Shown: positions 8,946 to 18,474, numbered from the stretch's first letter. The stretch is 64,000 bases of DNA from Turneriella parva DSM 21527 (GCF_000266885.1 NC_018020.1:3348001-3412000); one strand, 5' to 3'. Translations and numbers: made by a program. The notes: generated by a model not told the origin, from the letters alone.

Positions 8946-9493
8946 GCCTTTACCTCTTCAATCTGGGCGTTCAGCCCCGAAAGAATTCTTTCTACGTCGG
9001 CTTTAGATATGCCTTTGTCGCCTATCCAGATTGCAAAGACGTCTGATGTCACACCCTGAGCCGGTACCTTGCGGTTAATAAAACCCAGTCTGCCGAGTAC
9101 CAGAACCGCTACTACGGTGAATACCGCTGCAAAGTAAATGGTCAGCTCAAACAGAATCGGAATATAAGCTGGCCAGGAGAAGAAGGGCTTACCGCCGAAA
9201 ACGATCGGCCAGTTAAAAACGTCGATAAACGTGATATACGTGAGACCCAGTATCGCAGCCATGATGCCACCGACAAACGTGAGTACCGGAATCCACGAGC
9301 GGTGCAAGCCCATCGCCGTATCGAGTCCGTGAATAGGGCACGGCGTGAAGCAGTCGAAAAGTTTGACGTTCGCCGCTTTGGCCTGCTTAGCCGCTTTCAA
9401 GAGGTCGGCAGGTGTTTTCAGAGAGGCGACATAGCCCCCTGATACTTCGTCGTAAGAGAAGAGACCGCGTTTTATTTCTGCAATGGATAACAT
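8942..9493 (-). CDS. actD: alternative complex III subunit ActD (DUF3341)
   Basis: Small membrane subunit of alternative complex III. The N-terminal cytoplasmic part of about 70 residues contains DCFTPCPIHGLD, a conserved feature of DUF3341, followed by two transmembrane helices (about 72-92 and 110-133) and a short cytoplasmic tail. At 183 residues it matches the family. It overlaps actE by four bases and lies nine bases after actC. Confidence 0.9.
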   Translation of the reverse strand: MLSIAEIKRGLFSYDEVSGGYVASLKTPADLLKAAKQAKAANVKLFDCFTPCPIHGLDTAMGLHRSWIPVLTFVGGIMAAILGLTYITFIDVFNWPIVFGGKPFFSWPAYIPILFELTIYFAAVFTVVAVLVLGRLGFINRKVPAQGVTSDVFAIWIGDKGISKADVERILSGLNAQIEEVKA

Positions 9494-9502
9494 GTTTCCT
9501 CT

Positions 9503-10888
9503 TTAGTGGTGGCTCAGCGAAGCATTCGCCTCGTCAGCTTTGACTTCAGCGAGCGCTATCGATGGTATCGTGCGAATGAACATTAAGAACAACGTGAAGA
9601 AGATACCAAAACTGCCGATGAGTACGGCGTAGTCTGCCCAGGTCGGATCGTAAGAATCCCAGCTTGAAGGCAGGTAGTCGCGGTGCAGCGAAATAATGAC
9701 AATCACGAAGCGCTCAAACCACATACCGATGTTGACCACGATCGATATGACAAAGAGCATTTTGATGTTCGTGCGCAGTTTCTTGAACCACAGAAAGTGC
9801 GGAGATACAACGTTGCACGTAAACATAATCCAGAACGCCCAGGCAAATGGCCCGGTCATGCGGTTGATGAAGGCATACTGTTCATTGTGGCTCGCAGAAT
9901 AAGCGGCCATAACGAATTCTACAGTGTAGGCAAATGAGACCATCATGCCGGTTACCAGAATAACAATCGCCATATTCTCAAGGTGCTTGATTGTGATATA
10001 TTCTTTCAGCTTAAAAACTTCGCGTGTGATGATCATGAGGGTCATCACCATCGCAAAACCTGAATAGATCGCACCGGCCACGAAGTAAGGTGGAAAGATC
10101 GTAGCGTGCCAGCCTGGAATAACCGAGGTAGCAAAGTCAAATGAAACGATGGTATGTACAGAAAGCACGAGCGGTGTTGCAAGCGCCGACAGAATCATCA
10201 CCATCTTTTCATAGTGGTGCCATGTTTTTGCTGACCCCACCCAGCCGAGCGCGAGCACGCGGTATGAGATGGATTTTACCTGAAGTAAGAAGGCGCCGAT
10301 TTTGCTGTTCGCCTTGTAGCGTTCAAAGCGGTCACGCAGTGTTGCGAAGTCGGGTACAAGGCCCATGTACCAGAAGATCAATGAAACTGAAAAGTATGTT
10401 GAAATGGCAAATAAGTCCCAGAGCAGCGGCGAACGAAAGTTTGCCCACAGTGGCCCCCGTTCGTTCGGGTAAGGGAAAGCCCAGTAAACAAACCATGGCC
10501 GACCAATGTGGATCAACGGGAAAATCGCCGCAACAATAACGGCAAAAATCGTCATCGCTTCAGCTGCGCGGTTAATCGATGTTCTCCATTTCTGTCGAAA
10601 CAGAAACAGAATCGCTGAAATGAGCGTACCCGCGTGACCGATGCCTACCCAGAAAACGAAGTTCACGATGAAGAAACCCCAGCCGACCGGATTGTTGATC
10701 GCGAAGATACCGAGACCAACGAACCAAGAGTAGAGAATCGTCGCAATGCCCAAAACGGCGGCAGCTATCGAAACACCGAAAGCTCCCCACCAGAGTTTGG
10801 TCGGGAAAGCTTCAATCGGACGCATGACATCGTCGTCCATCGCCGCGAACGGCTTGCCAATGTGGTAAATATTTTTTTCCGTTGCCAT
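9503..10888 (-). CDS. actC: alternative complex III subunit ActC, NrfD-type quinone-binding membrane subunit
   Basis: NrfD/PsrC-family membrane subunit that carries a quinol site and anchors the iron-sulfur subunit ActB. It has 461 residues and about ten transmembrane helices. The early segment [27 protein letters not shown] is characteristic of NrfD-like ActC proteins, and the histidine there is a candidate for the quinol site. actB ends nine bases upstream and actD starts nine bases downstream, consistent with one transcript. Confidence 0.92.
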   Translation of the reverse strand: MATEKNIYHIGKPFAAMDDDVMRPIEAFPTKLWWGAFGVSIAAAVLGIATILYSWFVGLGIFAINNPVGWGFFIVNFVFWVGIGHAGTLISAILFLFRQKWRTSINRAAEAMTIFAVIVAAIFPLIHIGRPWFVYWAFPYPNERGPLWANFRSPLLWDLFAISTYFSVSLIFWYMGLVPDFATLRDRFERYKANSKIGAFLLQVKSISYRVLALGWVGSAKTWHHYEKMVMILSALATPLVLSVHTIVSFDFATSVIPGWHATIFPPYFVAGAIYSGFAMVMTLMIITREVFKLKEYITIKHLENMAIVILVTGMMVSFAYTVEFVMAAYSASHNEQYAFINRMTGPFAWAFWIMFTCNVVSPHFLWFKKLRTNIKMLFVISIVVNIGMWFERFVIVIISLHRDYLPSSWDSYDPTWADYAVLIGSFGIFFTLFLMFIRTIPSIALAEVKADEANASLSHH

Positions 10889-10897
10889 TCTTTTACC

Positions 10898-13800
10898 TTA
10901 TGCCTTTGCTTCGGGGCGGTTTTTGACGCGCACCATGTATTTTACCGAAGGTTCAACGTTAATCTGCGCGAGAATCTTGTAGGTTCTCATGTTATCGTTT
11001 GCCTTCTTCACCTGCGTATCAGCGCTGTTAATGTTGCCAAACGTAATCGCGCCGGCCGAGCAGGCCTGCTGGCATGCCGTTTGAATTTCGCCGTCGCGTA
11101 CCGCGCGGCCCTCAACTTTGGCGAGTTGGCGCTTCTCAGAGATACGCTGCTGGCAGAATGAGCATTTTTCAATCACACCGCGCGAGCGCACAGTTACATC
11201 GGGGTTCAGAGCGTACTGCTGCGGGTCGCGCAGCTTATCTTCCCAGTTTTCGAACCAGTTGAAGCGGCGCACTTTGTACGGGCAGTTGTTTGAGCAATAG
11301 CGGGTACCGATGCAGCGGTTGTAAGCCATGTAGTTGAGGCCGTCAGAGCTGTGGCCTGTCGCGCCAACCGGGCAGACGTTTTCGCACGGTGCATTTTCAC
11401 AATGCTGGCACATGACTGGTTGAAAGAACACGTCGGGGTTTACAAGGTCGGCATCTGCTTTCTCTGCCGCGTCGTTTTCGTAGATGTAATAGCGATCGAT
11501 GCGCAGCCAGCTCATTTCGCGGCCGCGGTTGATCTCTGATTTACCGACTGCTGGAATGTTATTCTCAGAATAGCATGCCATAACGCACGACGAGCAGCCT
11601 GTGCACTTGTTGAGGTCAATATTCAGGTTCCAGCGATAACCTTCTTCGTAGTTATGCTTGTCGTAGAGGCCTTTCGCTTTGCCCCCAAATGGCTTTTCTT
11701 CGTGCTCGTGCAGCAGTTCTGGCTTTTTCTCGCGGGCTGCTTTTTCAAAGGTCTTGAGGTCAACCTGGCGTGCGAGGCCCCGAATAACTGCGAACTCATA
11801 ATGCCGTTGCGTTGAAGCCAGCATATCATACTTACCAATCTTCTCTAGGGTAACGCTGATACCTGACGAACCGATCTGGCCAGCATTGTAGGTCTGCAGC
11901 GCGTAACCGTTCTGTCCGACGCCTGCGCCGACTTTGCCAATGTGGCTCTGGCCGAAACCGATCGCGAGTGCAAGCGAACCGCGGCGCATGCCCGGCTGCA
12001 CAAACGCAGGTATCTCGAATGTAACTTTGCCGGCGCTGACCCGCAGCAGGTCTTGCGTCTTGATTTTCAGTGTCTTCGCGTCAGCAGGGCTGATGAGAAG
12101 AACGTTATCCCACGTGATTTTGGTCACCGGGTCTGGAAGTTCATGGCGAAACGAGATGTTGGCGCCCGCGCCATCGCCGAGGCCTACACTTTCGATGAGG
12201 TTCAGGCGATAGCCCACCTGAGCTTCAACCGGGGGTTTTACATCTTTGAGCGCCGCTGAGCGAAAGGCCCGCGCAGCGCCCGCACCCGGTTGCTCGACAA
12301 CCGCAAAGCCAGAAGCAAGTGTGGAGTTCCACGACTGGCCACGCGCATTTGCAGCATGGCTTTTCTTGACCTGTTCGTATGCCGAGGTATTATTGCCTGT
12401 CAGGCGGCCGTAAATTTCGAGCACTGGCATCGTGTCTGACAGCGGGCGAATTACCGGCTGAACGATTCCGTAAACACCATGAGCCGCTGCATCTGACCAG
12501 GCCTCCAGAAAGTGGCTCACCGGCAACACCTGCGTTGCAAGCACTGCCGTGTCATTCAGGTGGTCACCGATAAAGATAACATTCTTTACTGATTTTATCG
12601 CCTCTGCAAAACCCGAAGCGACGGGCAGATCATAGACCGGGTTGCAGCGATCGACGACCAGAGTTTCTACCTTGCCGGCCTTCATGTCGGCAATGAGTGC
12701 CTCGAGCTGAGCGGCGTCGCTGATGTTGAGGTTGCCCTTGAGGGCAGCTTTGGTTGAAACTGTCTTGCCTTCGTTACCAAGAATGGCGTTCAGCAGGTTG
12801 ACTGCAATCTGCAGCTCGCCCGCGAGCGCGGTGCGTGCGTTCACGCCACCGCCCACAACCAGCGAACGGCCTTTGAAGTTTTTGAGATCTTCTGCGAGCG
12901 CTATAATTTGTTTTTCTTCGAGGCCGGTAACTTTAGCAACTACCGCAGGAGTATATGCCTGCACTGCCGCGCGCACATTACCATCACCTGCAAGCGCCGA
13001 GCCCGGCAGCAGCAGATTGGCAAGCCCGAGAGCAAACGTAGTGTGTGAGCCTGCAACGAGCGCCAGGCGGCGGTCTGCGTTACTGCCGGTGAGCGACATC
13101 GCTGATTCAGCCACAAACAGTTGATTCATCTTGCCAGCGGGGTCGCGGCGCGACGCGAACTGTTTAGTATAGAGGTCAGAAGCCAGCCATGTACCCAGAA
13201 AATCAGCTTCGATTGCGAGAATGGCGTCAGCTTCGTCGAATCGGTGGGCAGGTATCGCGGCACTGCCGAAGCTCGCCTTATTGCCGGCCACGACTTCGCT
13301 GAGCGTGCCCGTAGCGTCATAAACCACAGCCGCACCGAGGCGAGCCCGGGCGCTCTCTTCAGCAGGTGAGAAAGTGGGGCTGGCGATGACGCGTGCTTTG
13401 CCCTTCAACAGGGCAGCCGCTTCGGCAATTGCTTCATCCCATTTGGCGGCTTTGAATGACGAGCCGTCTTTTTTCAGCGGTGACTTGACACGGTCTGGGT
13501 CGTAGAGATCCCAGATTGAGGCGAAGGTATCTGCAGTCGTAGCACCTTTGTAAAGTGGGTGCTCCGCAAGGCCTTCGATCTTGATTGGTTTGCCTTCGCG
13601 GGTTTTAACCAGTATAGGCGTGATGCCGCGATTGCTGATGCGTGTGCTGGCAAAATACCGCGCCTGGCCGGGCTGGTATTCCATCGGGCGGTCGACATAG
13701 GGCACAATCTTTTCAACGGGCTCGCGGCAGGCAGCCAGCGTCGCCATCGAAATCGAGGCGCCCATAAAGGTGAGAAAGCTCTTGCGGTCGAGGTTCGCGT

Positions 13801-13951
13801 TTACACCGCGCTCGATCATCTCTTCGATGTTCGAGGGAAATTCGCTTTTGCCGTTCCAGAGCGCCAGATCTTGCTGCGCTTCTTCTGGCGTTGCGCCCAC
13901 TTCTTCAAATGAGCGAAAAACTTTGGTCTGGGCTGTTGTCTCGTTTGACAT
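10898..13951 (-). CDS. actB: alternative complex III subunit ActB, molybdopterin-family and iron-sulfur fusion
   Basis: Large periplasmic subunit that joins a molybdopterin-oxidoreductase-like domain (about residues 60-700) to a ferredoxin-like domain with cysteine clusters NKCTGCSSCVMAC, CQHCENAPCENVCP, NRCIGTRYCSNNCPYK and CSFCQQ...TACQQAC, enough for four clusters. It would carry electrons from ActC to ActA. The export signal near residue 53 reads DRKSFLTFMGAS: one arginine of the Tat twin pair is lysine, and it ends in LAAC, which looks like a lipobox. The ATG at 13949-13951 is chosen because AAGGA lies seven bases upstream; a GTG five codons earlier is possible. About 1017 residues, normal for ActB. 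Confidence 0.93.
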   Translation of the reverse strand: MSNETTAQTKVFRSFEEVGATPEEAQQDLALWNGKSEFPSNIEEMIERGVNANLDRKSFLTFMGASISMATLAACREPVEKIVPYVDRPMEYQPGQARYFASTRISNRGITPILVKTREGKPIKIEGLAEHPLYKGATTADTFASIWDLYDPDRVKSPLKKDGSSFKAAKWDEAIAEAAALLKGKARVIASPTFSPAEESARARLGAAVVYDATGTLSEVVAGNKASFGSAAIPAHRFDEADAILAIEADFLGTWLASDLYTKQFASRRDPAGKMNQLFVAESAMSLTGSNADRRLALVAGSHTTFALGLANLLLPGSALAGDGNVRAAVQAYTPAVVAKVTGLEEKQIIALAEDLKNFKGRSLVVGGGVNARTALAGELQIAVNLLNAILGNEGKTVSTKAALKGNLNISDAAQLEALIADMKAGKVETLVVDRCNPVYDLPVASGFAEAIKSVKNVIFIGDHLNDTAVLATQVLPVSHFLEAWSDAAAHGVYGIVQPVIRPLSDTMPVLEIYGRLTGNNTSAYEQVKKSHAANARGQSWNSTLASGFAVVEQPGAGAARAFRSAALKDVKPPVEAQVGYRLNLIESVGLGDGAGANISFRHELPDPVTKITWDNVLLISPADAKTLKIKTQDLLRVSAGKVTFEIPAFVQPGMRRGSLALAIGFGQSHIGKVGAGVGQNGYALQTYNAGQIGSSGISVTLEKIGKYDMLASTQRHYEFAVIRGLARQVDLKTFEKAAREKKPELLHEHEEKPFGGKAKGLYDKHNYEEGYRWNLNIDLNKCTGCSSCVMACYSENNIPAVGKSEINRGREMSWLRIDRYYIYENDAAEKADADLVNPDVFFQPVMCQHCENAPCENVCPVGATGHSSDGLNYMAYNRCIGTRYCSNNCPYKVRRFNWFENWEDKLRDPQQYALNPDVTVRSRGVIEKCSFCQQRISEKRQLAKVEGRAVRDGEIQTACQQACSAGAITFGNINSADTQVKKANDNMRTYKILAQINVEPSVKYMVRVKNRPEAKA

Positions 13952-13977
13952 GACTGTATCCTTCACGGTTATCTCTC

Positions 13978-14544
13978 TTAGTAATGGCAGGTGTTACAGT
14001 TAATGTTCACACCGTGGTTCTTGTATTCTGCATCGTTGCGGTAATCTTTGTGGCAGTTGACGCAGAAGCCCATGTTGAGCGACTGAACCTGTTCAACCAC
14101 CTTCATGTTGGCAACATCACCGTGGCACGGCGTGCAGGCCGTTTTGGTCGGCTGGCCGTCTTTCAGAAGCTGCTTAATGTGGGGCGCATGCGGAAAGCGC
14201 ACGTGATCGGGCAGATTATGAATGCGAACCCACTCGAGCGGCTGCTTCTTTTCGTAGAATTTCTTGAGCTTCTCGACACCCGGTTTCCCGTAGCCAACCG
14301 AAACGTGGCAGTTCATACACGTGTTCATGCTGGGCACGCCGGCCTTTTTGCCGGTTGTGACGCCGGTGTGGCAATATTGGCAATCAATGCCATATTCACC
14401 CGCGTGTTTTGCGTGGCTATAGGCTATCGGCTGCTCAGGCGCGTAACCGACCCGGGCCGGGGGGGCCCAGATAATCCACGCCGCCAGCGCGACGAGAACG
14501 ACGGGAGTTCCGTACTTTATTGCTTTGAAGAGTCGTGGATCCAT
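13978..14544 (-). CDS. actA: alternative complex III subunit ActA, pentahaem cytochrome c
   Basis: Periplasmic pentahaem cytochrome c held by one N-terminal helix (about residues 11-27). Five haem-binding sites are visible: CQYCH, CMNCH, CTPCH, CVNCH and a C-terminal CNTCH, the number expected for ActA. Several distal histidines (SHAKH, HNLPDHVRFPHAPH) can serve as axial ligands. The start has AGGAG about ten bases upstream. actB follows after 26 bases. The upstream neighbour is a small cytochrome c lipoprotein on the same strand that may be a partner. Confidence 0.92.
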   Translation of the reverse strand: MDPRLFKAIKYGTPVVLVALAAWIIWAPPARVGYAPEQPIAYSHAKHAGEYGIDCQYCHTGVTTGKKAGVPSMNTCMNCHVSVGYGKPGVEKLKKFYEKKQPLEWVRIHNLPDHVRFPHAPHIKQLLKDGQPTKTACTPCHGDVANMKVVEQVQSLNMGFCVNCHKDYRNDAEYKNHGVNINCNTCHY

Positions 14545-14582
14545 CCGGGGGTGCTCCTGATTAATTGAAAAAAAAGGGGGAT

Positions 14583-14960
14583 TTAGTTCTTGCCACCGAG
14601 CTTGCGCACGTGCTCAGCTACGGCTTTGATTTCTTCATCTGAGAGAACGCCTTTGTAAGGTGCCATGCCAGAACCCGCTATACCAGTTTCAATCGCCTTG
14701 ATGACTGAAGCGAGGTCGGTTCCGTTTTTCCACTTTGCATCGGCAAAGTTACGGGGCTTGGGTTTCAGTGCAGCGCCCACCGGGCCATCGCCTTTACCTT
14801 GAGCGCCGTGGCAGGTGACGCAACCTTTTTCATTGTAGACGGTTTCGCCAGAGATCGCGGCAGCTGCACCAGGTGCCGCATCAGCTTCAGGCTTTTTGCC
14901 GCAGGCAGTTGCTGCCATGGCTAGCGCAGCCATAGTGAGGAAGATATATTGCTTTTTCAT
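14583..14960 (-). CDS. small monohaem cytochrome c lipoprotein heading the act operon
   Basis: A 125-residue class I cytochrome c with one haem site (CVTCH, about residue 57) and a likely axial methionine in GSGMAPYKG. The N-terminus, MKKQYIFLTM to AATAC, is a lipoprotein signal with the lipidated Cys near residue 20. The start at 14958-14960 is supported by AAGGAG seven bases upstream; longer readings of the frame have no signal peptide. It is the first gene of the act transcript, so it may take electrons from alternative complex III and deliver them to an oxidase encoded elsewhere. That job is inferred from position only. Confidence 0.85.
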   Translation of the reverse strand: MKKQYIFLTMAALAMAATACGKKPEADAAPGAAAAISGETVYNEKGCVTCHGAQGKGDGPVGAALKPKPRNFADAKWKNGTDLASVIKAIETGIAGSGMAPYKGVLSDEEIKAVAEHVRKLGGKN

Positions 14961-15014
14961 GGGTTTCTCCTTGGCGAAAACTCTCGTTCTGCCAGTAGGC
15001 TCAAGTTTGCTTTT

Positions 15015-15043
15015 GAAATAGAGCGTCGATTTTTTTTTGACAA
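15015..15043 (-). promoter_or_regulatory. putative promoter of the cytochrome c-act operon
   Basis: On the minus strand TTGTCA (15038-15043) and TATTTC (15015-15020) are 17 bases apart, about 55 bases before the cytochrome gene start. The spacer contains an A run. The match at -10 is moderate. Confidence 0.35.
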
Positions 15044-15074
15044 TTTGATGACAAGCCGGGCCGCGCGTTCTCAT

Positions 15075-15383
15075 TCAACCCAGCGAAGCTGTTAATCCGC
15101 TTTTTTCGAATATCGTGCGCAGAGCAGCCGGAGGATTCAGCAGTTTGAATTCGATCTCTTGATCGGCGCAGCTTCGAACCGTCTGCAGCAACACGGCGAT
15201 GCCCGCCGAATCGATGTGCGTGAGCAATTTCAGGTCGATATGTATACCGGTGACGCCAGGTTCAATCCAGGCAGTGATTCTATTCTTGAAATCGGGAGCC
15301 GTGAAGAAGCCCAGCATGCCATTGGCCGTGGCAGAGATTAATCCTCCATTATAGCGGACGTCGAAATAGAGCTTTTCTGCCAT
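15075..15383 (-). CDS. STAS-domain protein, anti-sigma factor antagonist type
   Basis: A 102-residue single STAS domain like SpoIIAA/RsbV. The signature LKLLTHIDSAGIAVLLQTV holds the serine (in DSAG) that partner kinases phosphorylate in this family. The reading frame extends upstream, but the only start that gives a normal STAS N-terminus (MAEKLYFDVRYNGG) is the ATG at 15381-15383. It is divergent from ileS. No anti-sigma kinase gene lies near it, so its partner is elsewhere. Confidence 0.85.
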   Translation of the reverse strand: MAEKLYFDVRYNGGLISATANGMLGFFTAPDFKNRITAWIEPGVTGIHIDLKLLTHIDSAGIAVLLQTVRSCADQEIEFKLLNPPAALRTIFEKSGLTASLG

Positions 15384-15492
15384 AAGTAACGGGTGTGTGA
15401 GCGACCGCCCGTTTGCCCCGTCGCGCGCGGCGCGTAAAGCAAGTTTGGCTGTGCAGCCTGTTTCTTTTTCCGTTTTCTTCCTTAACAGACAC

Positions 15493-18459
15493 ATGGAAAA
15501 AGAAACGAAGCAGAAGAATCCGTGGGAGCACACGATTGCGCTGCCGCAGACAACATACCCTATGCGCGCAGATCTCGCCAAGCGCGAGAACGACATTTTG
15601 GCAATCTGGAAGAAAGAGAGCCTGTTCCAGAAGATCAACGCGAAGCGCAAAGCCGAAAACGCGCCGCTCTTTCTGTTGCACGACGGACCTCCCTACGCCA
15701 ACGGTGAGTTTCACACCGGCCACGGCCTGAATAAGGTACTGAAAGATATCTTCAATAAATACAACCTGCTACGCGGTAAGCGCGTGCCGTACGTTCCTGG
15801 CTGGGATTGCCATGGTCTGCCGATCGAACTTGCCGCTATCAAGAAGCTCGCCAATAAGAAAGACGGTTCCGACAAAGACCCGATTCGCATTCGTCAGGCA
15901 TGCCGCGAATACGCCGCTGAATACATCAAAATTCAGGCAGAAGACCAGACGCGGTTTGGGGTTTTCTGGGACGATTCTGATGTAAAGACTGCGCAGAACA
16001 ATGAATCCGCATTGTTCTACGCTACCATGTCGCCGAAATACGAGGCCTCGATTCTCAAAGCCTTCCGGGATCTGTTTCTGAAAGACCTGATTTATAAAGG
16101 AAAGAAGCCGGTGTATTGGGACGCGACGACCGCCTCAGCGCACGCTGAAGCAGAGATTGAATATCAAGAGCATGAATCTCCCTCGGTTTATGTGAAATTT
16201 CCGGTGCAGGGTGAGAAAGAACTGTATGTCGTGATATGGACGACCACGCCATGGACGCTACCGGCCAACCTCGGGGTCAGCTTTGGGGAAAAGATCCAAT
16301 ACGAAATTGTCGAAACCGAGCAGGGCCGCCTCGTGCTCGCGGTTGAACTGGCACCCAAGGTGCTCGAGGTCGCCGGGCTATCGGCCAAGTCGCGCAAACC
16401 CGTGTCGATCGACGAAATCAAGGCGCTGCACGTCCGCCATCCGTTCATCGACCGCGAATCGAAAGTCTTGTTTGGCGACCACGTGACGGTCGAAGCCGGT
16501 ACCGGCATCGTCCATACCGCCCCCGGCCATGGACAAGATGACTATGTCGTTGGTCTCAAGTATGGCCTCGATGTTTTGTCGCCCGTCGACCACCGCGGGC
16601 GTTACACGAAAGAATTCGCCGAAATGGAAGGCAAGAGCGTATTCGAAGCCAATCCACTCATCATTGAAAAACTCAAAGGTCTGGGGTTGCTCCTGCAGGC
16701 TTCAACATTTAAACACCAGTACCCACACTCATGGCGCTCGCACAAGCCTCTGATCATGCGTGCCACGCCGCAGTGGTTTCTCAAGATCGACCCGCTGCGT
16801 GACAGAGCACTCGAAGAAATAAAAAAAGTCGAGTGGATTCCTGAATGGGGCGAAAGCCGTTTCACCGCGGCAGTCAAAACCCGGCCCGACTGGTGCCTCA
16901 GCCGCCAGCGCTACTGGGGCGTGCCGATTCCGGCATTCCAGTGTAAAGACTGCGGCCATGTACACCTCGATGAGGGTGGGCTTAACTATGTGATCGATCT
17001 GGTGGAAAAATCGGGCGTCGAAGTCTGGTATGAAAAGCAGGCGGCTGAACTTTTGCCCCAGGGTACGAAGTGCGGTGAGTGTGGTTCGTCCAACTTTGAA
17101 AAAGAAAGCGACATTTTAGACGTCTGGTTTGACAGCGGTGTCAGCTGGTATGCAGTCTTGAAGCAGAACCCTGAGCTGGGTTTCCCGGCGGATGTATATC
17201 TTGAGGGTTCGGATCAGCACCGTGGCTGGTTTCAATCTTCTCTTTGGCCGGCACTGGCCCTTACTGGCAAAGCACCCTTTAGAAAGGTCGTCACGCACGG
17301 CTATATTCTCGACCAGCAGGGCAGGGCGATGTCGAAGTCCCTGGGCAATGGTATGAGCCCGCGCGCCGACATCATCAACAAGTTTGGCGCCGACATTCTG
17401 CGCCTGTGGGTGTCTTCAGAAGACTACCGCACCGACAACAAGATCGGCCCCGAGATGATTAACCACCTCGGCGACGCGTACCGCAAGATACGCAATACAC
17501 TGCGCTACCTGCTGGGCAATACGCAGGATGGCAAAGCGCTTGGAGCGCAAGGGCTGACGCCTGACACGACGTCATCTTCGGCGTCCAGTGCGCTCGGAGC
17601 GCAAGGGCTGACGCCTGACACGACGTCATCTTCGGCGTCCAGTGCGCTTGGAGCGCAAGGGCTGACGCCTGACACGACGTCATCTTCGGCGTCAGCAATC
17701 GAGCTCGATAAACTGATTACCCAGAAACTGGACAAGTGGGTGCTCGCCGAAGCGGCCGAGCTGGTGAAGCAGGTGACCGACGCCTACGACAAGTCGGAGT
17801 TCCACCTCGTCTACCACCGTACCCTCCAGTTCTGTACCGTGACGCTGTCGAACCTGTACCTCGACATGGTGAGGGACAGCCTCTATTGTGATGCAACTCC
17901 GGTGTCCCCCTCCACCACTGGCACCCGCCGGCTCCGCCCGCCGGAGCGCCCCGCAAGCGGGGGAGGCCGGGAGGGGGAGCTCGTTGCCGCGTCCGAACGC
18001 CGCAACTCCACGCTGCGCACGCTGCAGATCCTGACCGAAACGCTGGTGACGCTTTTGGCGCCCGTGCTGTCGTTCACCGCTGAAGAGACGCAGCGCGTGC
18101 TGACGCCGAACCATAGCGTGTTCGAGAACGCATGGCCCGATCTTACGCGCTTTGCCAACGCAGATCTCATCAAAGAATTCGAGCAGCTGAAGCAGGTTCG
18201 TGCCGAGGTCAATACTGCGATTGAGCCGATGCGCAAGGCCGGCGAAGTGGGCTCAGACGTTGAAGTTGAGGTCGAAATACCGCAACAGGCCGAAGAGGGC
18301 ACGCTGCTGCGCTTTCTTGGGGTATCAAGCGTCAAGACCGGCGCCAGCGCCCTGAAGGTGCGTAAATCCGCCAAGCCTAAGTGCCCGCGCTGCTGGCTGC
18401 ACCGCGACCTCAGGGCCAGCGGGTTGTGCGAGCGTTGCGACGCAGTCGTTAACGCGTAG
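15493..18459 (+). CDS. ileS: isoleucyl-tRNA synthetase with two repeat-derived inserts
   Basis: Charges tRNA-Ile. The HIGH motif appears as HTGHG (residue about 75), the KMSKS loop as AMSKSLGN (about 614), and a C-terminal zinc finger as KCPRCW...LCERC. The editing domain lies between about residues 180 and 400. The ATG at 15493 gives the natural N-terminus; upstream frame is not part of the protein. Two stretches are foreign to the family. Residues about 682-734 are a tandem repeat (LGAQGLTPDTTSSSAS three times), and about 800-835 are a proline, arginine and glycine-rich segment (RRLRPPERPASGGG). Both coincide with DNA repeats, both keep the frame, and all catalytic motifs are intact, so the enzyme is probably active. 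Confidence 0.95.
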   Translation: MEKETKQKNPWEHTIALPQTTYPMRADLAKRENDILAIWKKESLFQKINAKRKAENAPLFLLHDGPPYANGEFHTGHGLNKVLKDIFNKYNLLRGKRVPYVPGWDCHGLPIELAAIKKLANKKDGSDKDPIRIRQACREYAAEYIKIQAEDQTRFGVFWDDSDVKTAQNNESALFYATMSPKYEASILKAFRDLFLKDLIYKGKKPVYWDATTASAHAEAEIEYQEHESPSVYVKFPVQGEKELYVVIWTTTPWTLPANLGVSFGEKIQYEIVETEQGRLVLAVELAPKVLEVAGLSAKSRKPVSIDEIKALHVRHPFIDRESKVLFGDHVTVEAGTGIVHTAPGHGQDDYVVGLKYGLDVLSPVDHRGRYTKEFAEMEGKSVFEANPLIIEKLKGLGLLLQASTFKHQYPHSWRSHKPLIMRATPQWFLKIDPLRDRALEEIKKVEWIPEWGESRFTAAVKTRPDWCLSRQRYWGVPIPAFQCKDCGHVHLDEGGLNYVIDLVEKSGVEVWYEKQAAELLPQGTKCGECGSSNFEKESDILDVWFDSGVSWYAVLKQNPELGFPADVYLEGSDQHRGWFQSSLWPALALTGKAPFRKVVTHGYILDQQGRAMSKSLGNGMSPRADIINKFGADILRLWVSSEDYRTDNKIGPEMINHLGDAYRKIRNTLRYLLGNTQDGKALGAQGLTPDTTSSSASSALGAQGLTPDTTSSSASSALGAQGLTPDTTSSSASAIELDKLITQKLDKWVLAEAAELVKQVTDAYDKSEFHLVYHRTLQFCTVTLSNLYLDMVRDSLYCDATPVSPSTTGTRRLRPPERPASGGGREGELVAASERRNSTLRTLQILTETLVTLLAPVLSFTAEETQRVLTPNHSVFENAWPDLTRFANADLIKEFEQLKQVRAEVNTAIEPMRKAGEVGSDVEVEVEIPQQAEEGTLLRFLGVSSVKTGASALKVRKSAKPKCPRCWLHRDLRASGLCERCDAVVNA
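17536..17693 (+). repeat. 54-bp tandem repeat, three units, inside ileS
   Basis: Units start at 17536, 17590 and 17644; the last is about 50 bases. They are nearly identical (a C/T change in the first bases of unit 2). Each unit contains GACGCC...GGCGTC arms that can pair. A unit of 54 bases adds exactly 18 codons, so copy number could change without a frameshift. Confidence 0.9.
17905..17978. repeat. palindromic repeat inserted in ileS
   Basis: Outer arms TCCCCCTCC (17905-17913) and GGAGGGGGA (17970-17978) pair perfectly. Inside lie CCGGCTCCGCCCGCCGG and the hairpin CCCCGCAAGCGGGG (17949-17962). It resembles the intergenic CCCCCTC/GAGGGGG elements elsewhere in the window. Confidence 0.75.
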
Positions 18460-18474
18460 GCGATGGCCGGGCGG

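Noticed and set aside
17536-17693. Possible CRISPR array
   Set aside because: The three 54-base units are contiguous, with no spacers, and are translated in frame within ileS.
17459-17735. Minus-strand frames opposite the ileS tandem repeat with repetitive products
   Set aside because: They are the antisense of the repeat within a well supported gene and match no family.
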